Assembly: GCF_003337315.1 (NCBI RefSeq)
Contig: NZ_QPJV01000006.1
Location: forward strand, 106,776-170,775
Length of the DNA stretch: 64,000 bases
DNA from: Vagococcus fluvialis
Lineage (GTDB): Bacteria > Bacillota > Bacilli > Lactobacillales > Vagococcaceae
Direction: 5' to 3'
The position numbers and the translations under genes are program-made. Of the stretch, positions 18,174-26,608 are shown in pieces. Numbering within the stretch: the first letter of the stretch is position 1; each line of letters starts with the position of its first letter. The notes beneath the pieces were generated by a model. That model searched no databases. It worked only from the letters and a program-made list of their open reading frames with translations, and was not told where the DNA came from.

Positions 18174-19358
18174 CATTGGAATAGCATAAGATTTTTGTAT
18201 AATTTGATTCTTTCCATTTCTTTTGGCTTCATAAAGGGCTTCATCAGTGATTTTAAATAACTCTTTAACAGTTATAGCATTATTTTTTAAATTATCATCA
18301 AAAATTGGTTTGAAGTCAATAAGTCCGATTGAGAGACTCAGATAAGGTAATAAATCTTCTGGAACTTTTTCTTGACGTAATGTTGAGTAAAAAGTTTGAA
18401 ACAAAAGAGAAGTATTATAATCATCATGTTTGAAAACAACTGCAAATTCATCTCCACCAAATCGACAAATCCTAGTTCGTGATTCGGGAGTTAGTGTTTC
18501 CTTTAGAGCGTTTGCTGTTTTTTCTAAAACTTTATCTCCAACTAGATGACCAAATGTATCATTTATACTTTTGAAGTCATCAATATCAATGATAGCAAGT
18601 GAAAAATGATTGCCTTCATAAATAGCTTCATTATAAGCTAAGTCAAGAAAAAAATAAAAAGATTCTTTATTATAAAGACCAGTTAAATTATCAAAAATAG
18701 AGGCTGTCTGATAGATCCGAATTTCTTGAGAAATTTTAATGACCCGATGAATTAACCATCCAGTAAATAAAAAGAAAACAGAGAAAATAGCAAAATTTAT
18801 TAAAATTTGAATGATTAGTAACCAATCAAAAATTGAATGAAAAGCAATAATAAAGAATATACTTCGAATAATAATTGTTGAAATTAAACAGATGATAACT
18901 GAATTTCTTGCAGGAAACTTCTTTTTATAAATTATAATACTGACTGTAAGAATTAAAAGAGTTATGAATATATTGTTCATATATTCAGTAATTGAAGCTC
19001 CTCGTAGTTGATATTCTATACATTTCAGAATTATTAGAGACGAAGCAGAGAAGACACCAGTTAAAGGAGAACCATAGAAAACTGAAAAGAAGACTGGTAG
19101 ATATCTAACATCAACTGGCCTAAAATTATAAATTGGTATACCATGTTTTGAAATAATAAATGACATAATACCAATAAAAATTCCTGCTCCAAATTCTGCT
19201 GATTTACTTAATTTGATGTTATTAGTAACAATTAGATGGTTTGAGTCAGTATCATTTTTTGATAGTGAATGTTTTAAAGAATAAAAATATAAACCTAAAG
19301 TAACAGCAACAATAATAGATAAATTAATAACAACAGCATTGATTGTTTGAAGTATCAT
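18153..19358 (-). CDS. Membrane-bound diguanylate cyclase (5TM sensor + GGDEF)
   Basis: Makes the second messenger c-di-GMP. Residues 1-210 carry about six hydrophobic segments with the text RPVDVRYLPVFFSVFYGSP typical of 5TM-LYT/MASE-like sensor modules. The GGDEF domain spans about 220-395, with DNLTGLYNKESF, DIDDFKSINDTFGH and the intact catalytic loop RFGGDEF near 318. The RxxD inhibitory site, five residues before the loop, is absent, suggesting no product feedback. 19 bases separate it from the upstream Mga-like regulator on the same strand, so the two form an operon. AAAAGGA lies before the ATG. GGDEF proteins are sporadic in Lactobacillales. Confidence 0.93.
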   Translation of the reverse strand: MILQTINAVVINLSIIVAVTLGLYFYSLKHSLSKNDTDSNHLIVTNNIKLSKSAEFGAGIFIGIMSFIISKHGIPIYNFRPVDVRYLPVFFSVFYGSPLTGVFSASSLIILKCIEYQLRGASITEYMNNIFITLLILTVSIIIYKKKFPARNSVIICLISTIIIRSIFFIIAFHSIFDWLLIIQILINFAIFSVFFLFTGWLIHRVIKISQEIRIYQTASIFDNLTGLYNKESFYFFLDLAYNEAIYEGNHFSLAIIDIDDFKSINDTFGHLVGDKVLEKTANALKETLTPESRTRICRFGGDEFAVVFKHDDYNTSLLFQTFYSTLRQEKVPEDLLPYLSLSIGLIDFKPIFDDNLKNNAITVKELFKITDEALYEAKRNGKNQIIQKSYAIPMVKNIAN

Positions 19359-19377
19359 AGTGTGTTCCTTTTCATGT

Positions 19378-20874
19378 TCATATTTTTAGAGAATCTAGAG
19401 ACTTTGGATCAATACGATTAATATTGTTAATTGCTTTTCTTAAAATACCCCAATCGCCACTAGAAGGAATATCATCAATTACAACTAGTTTTTCAGTTGG
19501 TAATAACTCTGAGTTAAAGTTTGTTACTAGAATATCATAGTCATTCAAATTATCAGGCTTTTCTTCATCTAATAAAACAATAGAACCTTTGAAATAATCA
19601 ATAGTTGCTTTACTACCAAAATTATTATGAATCATTTTAGCTAAAAACTCAGAATGTTCTTTACCAATATCGCTTAAAACAAATAGCTTAGCCTTTTCTT
19701 TTTTTTCTTGTAATATTGCTGGGAGATCACTCCATTTAATCATTAACCAATAAAGAATAACGTTATGATATGTATCCTCCCAAGGAAAGGCTGTTGCTTT
19801 TTGCATTTGAGTTAAAGAATGTTCCACTACTGTATTAAGAATTGGATAATCTTTTTTAATGGCATTACCATTATAGAAGTAACTATCATAAATAATATGA
19901 TTTCTAAAAGGATAGATTCGATGGTACAAATAAAGTTGTTTCATTGTTCCTTCGATTTTATTAGAAATATCGTTACTTAACGTAATGTCAAAAAAATCCC
20001 GTAAATTTTTAATAAATTGATTAATTTCTTTAGTAACAAGTAGCTGCTCCTCAGCATCTTGCCAATTACTTTGATGAGCAAAAATAGTGAAAATTAAATC
20101 ATTTAACATGTTGTCATCAACAGTCATTTTGTACTGAAATGCAATTTTTTCTAAGTCTTTTTTGTTTTGAGTAAGTTTATTATAGATTGGTTGTAAAAGC
20201 TCATCTTTAATTGTATGGCTCATATGGAAGCCTTGACTCTGTCTAATCATGCTAACATTAAAGATATAGTTCATATGAATCAGTTGATTATCATCTAATT
20301 CAAAATCAAAGTTTTCTGCTAGTTTTCGAATGAACATAACAGAATCTTTTTTATTAACTGGAAAAGGCCATTCTGTTGCGTTATAAGCTTCTCTAAAGAA
20401 ACTAGTATAGAAACATCTAACAAAAAATTCGTTAGTGCCTACGACTCGACAAGGTTTTTTTTCAAGTATGAGTCCGTATTTAGCTAAGGATTCTGACATG
20501 GCACTTGTAATTCTATATAGGGAAGATTCACTTATAAAAAGTTTTTCTCCCCACTTCTCAATACTTAATGAAGTATCAAAAAACATAGACTCAAGTAATC
20601 TAAAGGCTTCAGAATTCTTTAGAACATAGCGATAAACAATTTCCACATGGCTACTTGGTTGGGTTCTAAGTCTAACGCCATTTTTTTTAGAAGTCTCAAT
20701 TAGTAGATGGGGATACCAATTATCTTTTAAATAGCTAACATCATTATTAATGGTTCTTAGGGATGCATTATTTTCTTGGGCTAATTCATTAGAGCTAATC
20801 CAGTCAGAAACTTCATTTAAATGCTCTAAAATTTTTAAGCGTCTTTGGGTAGGGGTATCAAGCAGTTCTCTCAA
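19378..20874 (-). CDS. Mga-family transcriptional regulator
   Basis: 498 residues. N-terminal HTH (TQRRLKILEHLNE..., with ASLRTINNDVSYL near 38) and a second HTH (ISESSLYRITSAM near 108), followed by a PRD-like helical region and a C-terminal EIIB-like domain (about 400-485). This is the Mga/AtxA layout, in which PTS phosphorylation of the PRDs can tune activity. No target is known. It is the first gene of a two-gene transcript with the diguanylate cyclase. The 257 bases upstream (20875-21131) are AT-rich and hold no gene; they include divergent promoters by position only. Confidence 0.85.
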   Translation of the reverse strand: MRELLDTPTQRRLKILEHLNEVSDWISSNELAQENNASLRTINNDVSYLKDNWYPHLLIETSKKNGVRLRTQPSSHVEIVYRYVLKNSEAFRLLESMFFDTSLSIEKWGEKLFISESSLYRITSAMSESLAKYGLILEKKPCRVVGTNEFFVRCFYTSFFREAYNATEWPFPVNKKDSVMFIRKLAENFDFELDDNQLIHMNYIFNVSMIRQSQGFHMSHTIKDELLQPIYNKLTQNKKDLEKIAFQYKMTVDDNMLNDLIFTIFAHQSNWQDAEEQLLVTKEINQFIKNLRDFFDITLSNDISNKIEGTMKQLYLYHRIYPFRNHIIYDSYFYNGNAIKKDYPILNTVVEHSLTQMQKATAFPWEDTYHNVILYWLMIKWSDLPAILQEKKEKAKLFVLSDIGKEHSEFLAKMIHNNFGSKATIDYFKGSIVLLDEEKPDNLNDYDILVTNFNSELLPTEKLVVIDDIPSSGDWGILRKAINNINRIDPKSLDSLKI

Positions 20875-21137
20875 TCCTCTTACCTCCTTTATCTATTAAT
20901 TCTATTAAAATTATTACGTTTTAAAAAACGTAGGTCATGAATGTTCAAATATCCTTACTTATTAAGATACATCATTTAGTCTAATAAATCTACCGAATTA
21001 AACAACAACTTTTTTTTATCGAACTTTTTAAAAATAAGGTTCTATTTTCGAAAATTCATAAAAGTTTCAAAATAAAAAGATACTTCTTATGAATATTTTT
21101 GTTAAACTAGAGTTAGAATAATTTAGGAGGAATGAAT

Positions 21138-21839
21138 ATGTTTATGCCGTATATGTTTTTTGACAAAACTTATATACTTGTTGTTATCGGCGTTTTAATC
21201 TCTGGTTGGGCGTCTAGTTACATTAATAGCACATACCGTAAATATGAAAAAGTCAGAAATAAAAAAGGATTAATGGCCTCAGATGTGGCGCGTTTAATTT
21301 TAAGAGATGCAGGTATTAATGATGTAGGAGTAACGCAGATTTCAGGAGATTTAACAGATAATTATAATTCGAAAACAAAAGTTTTAAGTTTATCTGAAAG
21401 AGTGTCAGAATCAAGATCAGTTTCTGCTATTGGAGTTGCTGCTCATGAGTGTGGTCACGCCATTCAAGATAAAGAAGGGTACGCTCCCTTAAAATTAAGA
21501 TCTGCATTAGTACCTGTTGTTAATTTTGGAGCAAGTATTTCAATCCCACTAATTTTAATAGGGGCAATATTCTTCAGTAGTACACCTTGGTTAGTTACAT
21601 TAGGTATATGGTGTTTTGCCTTAACTTTCATTTTCCAAATCGTAACACTACCAGTTGAATTTAATGCTTCAAGAAGAGCGTTAGCTGTGTTACAAGAAAA
21701 TCAAGCTCTTGATTCAGAAGAATTAGTTATGGCTCGTAAAGTGCTAACAGCAGCAGCCTTAACTTATGTAGCTGCTGCTATCGCCTCATTATTACAATTA
21801 ATTCGTTTAGTTATTCTTTTTGGTAATAGAAGAGATTAA
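21138..21839 (+). CDS. Zinc-dependent membrane metallopeptidase (YugP family)
   Basis: Membrane protease with zinc motif HECGH (AAHECGHAIQDKEGY) and four predicted membrane segments: one at the N-terminus, two near 130-180, and one at the end. The downstream text PVEFNASRRALAVL matches YugP. Its substrate is unknown in the family. AGGAGG is 1 base from the first ATG (21132) and 7 from the second, so I use 21138, giving 233 residues. It overlaps the convergent PucR-like gene by 4 bases at the 3' end. Confidence 0.9.
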   Translation: MFMPYMFFDKTYILVVIGVLISGWASSYINSTYRKYEKVRNKKGLMASDVARLILRDAGINDVGVTQISGDLTDNYNSKTKVLSLSERVSESRSVSAIGVAAHECGHAIQDKEGYAPLKLRSALVPVVNFGASISIPLILIGAIFFSSTPWLVTLGIWCFALTFIFQIVTLPVEFNASRRALAVLQENQALDSEELVMARKVLTAAALTYVAAAIASLLQLIRLVILFGNRRD

Positions 21840-22684
21840 TCAATTAATAAGTAACAAAGAGTTAAATTTTTCATTTCTTTTAAAGATAAGCCGTAACGCT
21901 CGTAAAACTTATCTAGTCGATATTGTAGTGTGTTACGATGAATATAAAGCTCCTTAGAAGTTGAGGTAATATTACCTTGATTGAGCCATAATGTTTTGAT
22001 GATTTCTTTGATTTCTTGATCTAAATCAAAAGCTTCTTTTAATGACGTCATAATCGGACTTTGACTGATTTTATCTTTAGTCAAATAATCTAGAGCAACA
22101 TCTTGAAAAGAAAAGACTTTACGTTGTTCTTCATAGTAATCAGAAAAGATTTGTTTTTCTTCTGCAAAAAAAGAAGTAAAGTCATAAGATGATTCATTAA
22201 AGTTGCCAATATAAGCATTGGACTGAATTAAAAAATCATTCTCTAAGGTCAGTAACATTCCTTCAAGATCATCTTTTTGAGGAATAATTTTTGTTTTTTG
22301 TTCTATTAATAGAGCTGTCGTTTTATCAATGAAGAAAAAATCTTCCACTTGATTAAATAATCGAGATAAGTGAGTTAACCAATCCTTAGCATTGGTTGAC
22401 TCTTTTTTTAATTTTAATTGAATAACTCGGTATGAGTGCTCAGTTGAAACAAGTGGTTTATGTTGAAATAAATACTGATACCAAAGATGTTTTTCCATAG
22501 ATTGTCTTTCTTCAAAATCAGGAAAAAGAGATGTTAGTAATTTAATTTCAGACATTGCTAAATTATTTTTTGGTAAAAGAAACCAATTATTTTCAATAGG
22601 TAATGAAAGAATCTCTTCATCAATTGAGGCATGAGTTGAAAAAATACCTTGAGGGTAAATCTTAGTTAGTTGTTCCTTGTTCAC
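21836..22684 (-). CDS. PucR/CdaR-like transcriptional regulator
   Basis: 282 residues with a C-terminal PucR-type HTH: LWLNQGNITSTSKELYIHRN followed by TLQYRLDKFYERYG, near 230-265. The N-terminal 200 residues have no DNA-binding or enzymatic motif and resemble the poorly conserved ligand-sensing part of CdaR-like proteins. No metabolic operon adjoins it, so its effector is unknown. It is convergent with the YugP gene (4-base overlap) and divergent from tadA, with about 110 bases between. Confidence 0.82.
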   Translation of the reverse strand: MNKEQLTKIYPQGIFSTHASIDEEILSLPIENNWFLLPKNNLAMSEIKLLTSLFPDFEERQSMEKHLWYQYLFQHKPLVSTEHSYRVIQLKLKKESTNAKDWLTHLSRLFNQVEDFFFIDKTTALLIEQKTKIIPQKDDLEGMLLTLENDFLIQSNAYIGNFNESSYDFTSFFAEEKQIFSDYYEEQRKVFSFQDVALDYLTKDKISQSPIMTSLKEAFDLDQEIKEIIKTLWLNQGNITSTSKELYIHRNTLQYRLDKFYERYGLSLKEMKNLTLCYLLID

Positions 22685-22798
22685 AAAACATCCTATCCTC
22701 TCTAAAATAAAGCTATCTGTATTTTATCATAAGTATGACAGAAACTAATGAATTATGTTAAGATAAGCACAAATAATTAAACAATTAAGAGGTAGATT

Positions 22799-23326
22799 AT
22801 GATAAATGATTCTGTCAAACTAACAGATGAAGAAAAAGAATATTTTATGAAAGAGGCTTTACTGGAAGCAAAAAAAGCTGAGATTATGGGAGAAGTCCCA
22901 ATTGGTGCTGTAGTAGTCTTAGATGGTCGTATAATAGGTAGAGGACATAATGTGAGAGAATACTCTCAGGACGCGACAACTCATGCTGAAATGATTGCTA
23001 TCAGGGAGGCAAATCGTCATGTTGAAAGTTGGCGACTTGAAAAGGCACAGCTCTTTGTCACTTTAGAGCCTTGTCCAATGTGTTGTGGTGGTATTATTTT
23101 ATCTAGAGTAGAAGAAGTCTACTATGGTGCAAAAGATCCAAAAGGTGGAACAGCCGGGAGCTTACTTAATTTACTTGAAGACACAAGATTTAATCATACT
23201 TGTTATGTAGAAACAGGCATTCTAGAAGAAGAATGTGGTCAAATTTTAACTAGCTTTTTTAGAAATATTCGTCAAAAAAAGAAAGACGCAAAAAAGGCTA
23301 GCAATTTTAATTCGTTTGAAGTATAA
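22799..23326 (+). CDS. tadA: tRNA-specific adenosine-34 deaminase
   Basis: Converts A34 to inosine in tRNA-Arg(ACG), needed for decoding. Zinc/catalytic motifs: HAE (TTHAEMIAIREAN, near 62) and PCxxC (LEPCPMCCGGI, near 92-95). The 175 residues and a basic C-terminal tail are typical. AGAGG lies before the ATG. The SRP RNA gene follows within about 10 bases of the stop, as in many Firmicutes, but dnaX does not come next here. Confidence 0.96.
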   Translation: MINDSVKLTDEEKEYFMKEALLEAKKAEIMGEVPIGAVVVLDGRIIGRGHNVREYSQDATTHAEMIAIREANRHVESWRLEKAQLFVTLEPCPMCCGGIILSRVEEVYYGAKDPKGGTAGSLLNLLEDTRFNHTCYVETGILEEECGQILTSFFRNIRQKKKDAKKASNFNSFEV

Positions 23327-23334
23327 TAAATATT

Positions 23335-23430
23335 GCCGCAAGGCTAGGACAATGACGGGCGCACGAAGCGTGTCAGATCTGGAAGGAAGCAGCACTAAGT
23401 ACGTGCCGTCATGTGTCTGATTAAATGTTG
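23335..23430 (+). ncRNA. ffs: Signal recognition particle RNA (small bacterial type)
   Basis: The universally conserved SRP domain IV core is present: GTCAGATCTGGAAGGAAGC (23372-23390) followed by AGCACTAAGTA, which forms the asymmetric loop and GGAA tetraloop bound by Ffh. Flanking arms pair (GACAATGACGG with CCGTCATGTGTC), giving a single hairpin of about 95 nt. The ends are estimated. It sits right after tadA, the usual Firmicutes location, and is followed by its own terminator. Confidence 0.93.
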
Positions 23431-23436
23431 TAACAT

Positions 23437-23462
23437 CAAGGCTTAGAGCCTTATTTTTTTTT
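23437..23462 (+). terminator. Terminator of the SRP RNA gene
   Basis: AAGGCT-TAG-AGCCTT hairpin (23438-23452) is followed by T9. Confidence 0.85.
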
Positions 23463-23486
23463 GCTTAAAATTAAAAAGTAGTACAA

Positions 23487-23533
23487 AAAGACACCTGTTT
23501 AGAATGTTATTTCTAATAAACAGGTGTCTTTCA
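23487..23533. terminator. Hairpin terminator for the deoxynucleoside kinase gene
   Basis: A 14-bp perfect stem (23487-23500 with 23518-23531) just past the stop of the minus-strand kinase gene, with A/T flanks that allow function in both directions. Confidence 0.85.
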
Positions 23534-24178
23534 TTAATCTCTTATCTTTTTTAGTTCAACTAAAACTTGTGCTACGACTTCTTTAGCCGCTTCGGGATTT
23601 TCGATAAAATCAAATTTATCTCCATCGATTTGCATCTTAGGGCTCTCATTATAATCTTCATACCATTTTTCATAACGAGAATTTAATTCTTTATAGTAGT
23701 CATAAAGACTAGAATCATAAGTAATTTGCTCAAAAGGTCGATTTCTTTTTTCAATTCGTTTTAGCATCGTTTCAAAAGAAACTTTAATATGAACCAATAA
23801 ATCAGGTTGTTTTTTATGTGCTGCAAAGGGAAGTTCTTCCATCATATTATCTAAAAGTTCTTCATAAACAGTTACTTCTTGTGCAGTTGCACGACCAAGA
23901 TCTGCATTTAAATGAAATAATAATGAATCCTCGTAAATCGAGCGGTCTAAAACATTATTATCATGAGCAAGAGCTTCTTTAATACTCTTAAAACGTTTAT
24001 TTAAAAAATATATTTGTAACAGAAAAGCATATTTTTCTGGATCCTCATAAAATAAAGGTAAAATTTCATTATTATCAACACTTTCATAAAATACATCACT
24101 ACCTAATTCCTCAGCAATCATTTTTGAAAGACTTGTTTTTCCTGCACCAATTGTTCCAGCTAATACTATCACACTCAT
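23534..24178 (-). CDS. Deoxynucleoside kinase (dGK/dAK family)
   Basis: Phosphorylates deoxynucleosides (purine type by resemblance) in nucleotide salvage. P-loop GTIGAGKT at residues 8-15, the DRS motif (VLDRSIYEDSLLF near 78) and the lid text KRIEKRNRPFEQ near 140. The 214 residues fit the family. Substrate choice between dAdo, dGuo and dCyd cannot be read reliably. A single-gene unit between the SRP RNA region and the cupin gene. Confidence 0.92.
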   Translation of the reverse strand: MSVIVLAGTIGAGKTSLSKMIAEELGSDVFYESVDNNEILPLFYEDPEKYAFLLQIYFLNKRFKSIKEALAHDNNVLDRSIYEDSLLFHLNADLGRATAQEVTVYEELLDNMMEELPFAAHKKQPDLLVHIKVSFETMLKRIEKRNRPFEQITYDSSLYDYYKELNSRYEKWYEDYNESPKMQIDGDKFDFIENPEAAKEVVAQVLVELKKIRD

Positions 24179-24333
24179 ATCCTCCTTAAACTCCTTAACT
24201 ATATATAGTATTTTATTTTGTACTTATATATATTAATACACAATATATAGTTATTCAAGTCTGAAACTGAAAGTTGTTATTAAAAATAAATTTTAGTATA
24301 ATGATTTCAAGCAATTAAGGGAGGAACAAGTAA

Positions 24334-24813
24334 ATGAAGACAAAAGAAGAATGGATTAAAGAACTTAATTTAGAAGCTCATCCTGAAGGTGGTTTCTATT
24401 TAAGAACAGAAGAATCAGAAGAAACGATTACTCGTCAAAATAAAACGAGAAAACTATATACAAGTATTTATTTTGTTTTAACAGAAGAAAGTCCTTCTCA
24501 TTTTCACCAGTTAACAGCAGATGAAATTTGGTATTACCATGACGGAGAACCATTGACAGTTCACTGTATATATGAAGATGGCACTTATGAGGCAGTTAAA
24601 GTTGGTAAAGATACTCAAAAAGGTGAGAGACTTCATTTTAATGTTCCAGCTGGTACTATCTTTGGGTCAACTGTAGAAAAAGATTACTCATTAGTAAGTT
24701 GCGTGGTTGTACCAGGATTTGATTTTGAGGATTTCAAACTTTTTACAAAAGAAGAACTACTAAAAGATTATCCAAAACATGAAGAAATTATTACAAGGTT
24801 AACTATTAAATAA
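24334..24813 (+). CDS. Cupin-domain protein (DUF985 family)
   Basis: 159 residues, a single cupin beta-barrel of the DUF985 family, recognised from EAHPEGGFYLRTEES, FHQLTADEIWYYHDGEPL and FNVPAGTIFGSTV. The family has no agreed function; metal binding by the His/Glu in FHQLTADEIW is plausible. AAGGGAGG lies before the ATG. A single gene ended by a strong terminator that is fused to a hairpin repeat. Confidence 0.88.
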   Translation: MKTKEEWIKELNLEAHPEGGFYLRTEESEETITRQNKTRKLYTSIYFVLTEESPSHFHQLTADEIWYYHDGEPLTVHCIYEDGTYEAVKVGKDTQKGERLHFNVPAGTIFGSTVEKDYSLVSCVVVPGFDFEDFKLFTKEELLKDYPKHEEIITRLTIK

Positions 24814-24814
24814 A

Positions 24815-24850
24815 AAAAGTAGTGTGACTTGAACAAGTCACACTACTTTA
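24815..24850 (+). terminator. Terminator after the cupin gene
   Basis: A 15-bp perfect stem (24816-24830 with 24835-24849). It lies directly upstream of the short hairpin repeat copy. Confidence 0.85.
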
Positions 24851-24858
24851 ATTACGAA

Positions 24859-24914
24859 TAAACGATGTCACAGAAGTTGCTTCGGCGGAAATAAGCTGAA
24901 CACTTTTGTGACAA
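24859..24914. repeat. Dispersed hairpin repeat, short (internally deleted) copy
   Basis: Outer arms 24866-24877 and 24902-24913 pair over 12 bases with one mismatch. The left 42 bases match those of the copy at 10974-11090, with about four differences, but the whole right-middle part of the long copy is missing. Like the other copy it follows a terminator hairpin. Confidence 0.72.
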
Positions 24915-24926
24915 TCTTCTTTTTTA

Positions 24927-25841
24927 TCAATTGTTTTGTTTAACTTCTTCAAATGATTTAAGTCCAGCATAAACCTCATCTTTAAGAACGTTTTTCTTCT
25001 GAGTTTTAATACGGTAAATATGATAAATGAAGACCGCTACGTTAATAGCTAAAGCTAAAAAGCTTAATGTGAATAGTGCTGTACTACTGTGAGAGCTTTG
25101 AACAGCAAATTTAGATTCACCAACAAATGCTGGGAATGTCATTGTAAACATCATCCAAAATGCTAGTGTTTGAGCTCTATGTTGTAACCAAGCACCTTTT
25201 TTAATGAAGAATGCAGGGATTGTACATGACATTAATAAACCAAGACCAGCATAGAATGAGTGGTCAGACACACAGTTGTAAACATAAGCAAAGTTCCAAA
25301 CGTCATAAGCAATAATCCAGAACCACATTTGGTCAGCCCAAACCATGTCTTTTTGTTTGTCTTTACTAATTTGAATACCCATCCAACCAGAAATAGTTAA
25401 GATGTTTAAAATACCGGCTACACCGTTCATAATGTTCCAAACGCCACCGTTCATGAATACACCATCAACCATACCATGTAGTGAATAGACTTGGAAATCA
25501 CGAATAACAGCTTCTAAAATGTTAAGTGCTAAAATAAAAGCAGGGAAAGCCATCATCCATTTTTTATCTTGAGCTCCTTTAATAAATCTTAAAGCTAAGA
25601 AACCTAAACAGCCGGCAAGAGCTGAATAAACTTTCACCCAGTGGAACCAAGTTCCTGTACTACTTCCAGCACCTGCTGTTGTAGGCCAGATGAAGATTGT
25701 TAAAAATACTGGTAAAACTGTAAATAAAATAAGTGCAACCCATTTATTTGCGCGGGCAAGTTCGTTCATTAACATTAAACCACCTACGACAACAAACCAC
25801 ATGACGATGGAATACCAGGGCATGCTTTCAAAGAAAAACAT
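24927..25841 (-). CDS. Polytopic membrane protein (DUF5692-like), function unknown
   Basis: 304 residues with about eight to nine hydrophobic segments and many Trp and Phe residues. Conserved-looking polar patches within the membrane region (NGGVWNIMNGVAGILN, WFWIIAYDVWNFAYVYNC) suggest a transporter or ligand-binding membrane protein. I associate it with the DUF5692 family from general resemblance only. Start: AGGAGG lies about 8 bases before the ATG. The TetR regulator lies 125 bases upstream on the same strand and may control it. Confidence 0.8.
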   Translation of the reverse strand: MFFFESMPWYSIVMWFVVVGGLMLMNELARANKWVALILFTVLPVFLTIFIWPTTAGAGSSTGTWFHWVKVYSALAGCLGFLALRFIKGAQDKKWMMAFPAFILALNILEAVIRDFQVYSLHGMVDGVFMNGGVWNIMNGVAGILNILTISGWMGIQISKDKQKDMVWADQMWFWIIAYDVWNFAYVYNCVSDHSFYAGLGLLMSCTIPAFFIKKGAWLQHRAQTLAFWMMFTMTFPAFVGESKFAVQSSHSSTALFTLSFLALAINVAVFIYHIYRIKTQKKNVLKDEVYAGLKSFEEVKQNN

Positions 25842-25966
25842 AAAAATACCTCCTATAAAGTGTTTAAATAATACATCCTTATCATACGAAGTTTAGAAAA
25901 AAATCATATAAACAAATGTGAGTATTTGCACAAAATTTGGGCATTTTTAATATTTTGTCCAAAGAA

Positions 25967-26515
25967 TCAGTGGTTTTTAATAATTAATTCAATTGTTCCT
26001 TTTGTCACACCCTCAATTCTCTCAATTAACATATCTTTTGGTTCCTCTAATCTAGTAGTTAACCAATGAGTAACTTGAGCCACAATGGCACGTCCATAAA
26101 AGTCAGCAATCTCCATTTTTAATTTTTTAGAAAGAATTTTTTCATCATATGATTGGTCCATTATCGAGACTAGCATATGGTAAGTAATATTGTATAAAAA
26201 GATTTCAAGTCGATCTCGGTTAATCGAATGGAAAGTATTTAAACAAAATTTTCTATTTTCTTCGGTGTAGTTTAAAACACTTAATAAGCCGTTTTTCCAA
26301 GTATCTAAATCTTCATATGACTCTAAACCTTTAACAATTTCGTTATCAAAAGTCCATTCAAGTAGCTCATTAATATCTGAAAAATGATAATAAAAAGTAT
26401 TTCTTGAAACACCAGCTGTTTGAGTTACATCATTAATAGTTATTTTTTCAAAAGGAATTGAAGCCATTAACTCTTTCAATGCTTGAGAGAGGGCTTTTTT
26501 GGTTAAATTCATCAT
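25967..26515 (-). CDS. TetR/AcrR-family regulator (DhaS-like)
   Basis: 182 residues: N-terminal TetR HTH (ITINDVTQTAGVSRNTFYYHF, about residues 24-44) and a C-terminal helical domain of the type found in DhaS-like regulators. AGGAGG is 4 bases before the first of two adjacent ATGs and 7 before the second (26512), so translation may begin at either. It precedes the DUF5692-like membrane gene on the same strand and is divergent from the LacI regulator, 84 bases away. The ligand is unknown. Confidence 0.88.
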   Translation of the reverse strand: MMNLTKKALSQALKELMASIPFEKITINDVTQTAGVSRNTFYYHFSDINELLEWTFDNEIVKGLESYEDLDTWKNGLLSVLNYTEENRKFCLNTFHSINRDRLEIFLYNITYHMLVSIMDQSYDEKILSKKLKMEIADFYGRAIVAQVTHWLTTRLEEPKDMLIERIEGVTKGTIELIIKNH

Positions 26516-26608
26516 TTAGCCTCCTATTATTAGTCATCCTCTATTATAATATAAAAGAGAGTAAATCACAGATAATATAATAAATAAATTAAAGGAGAGA
26601 TGATAGCT

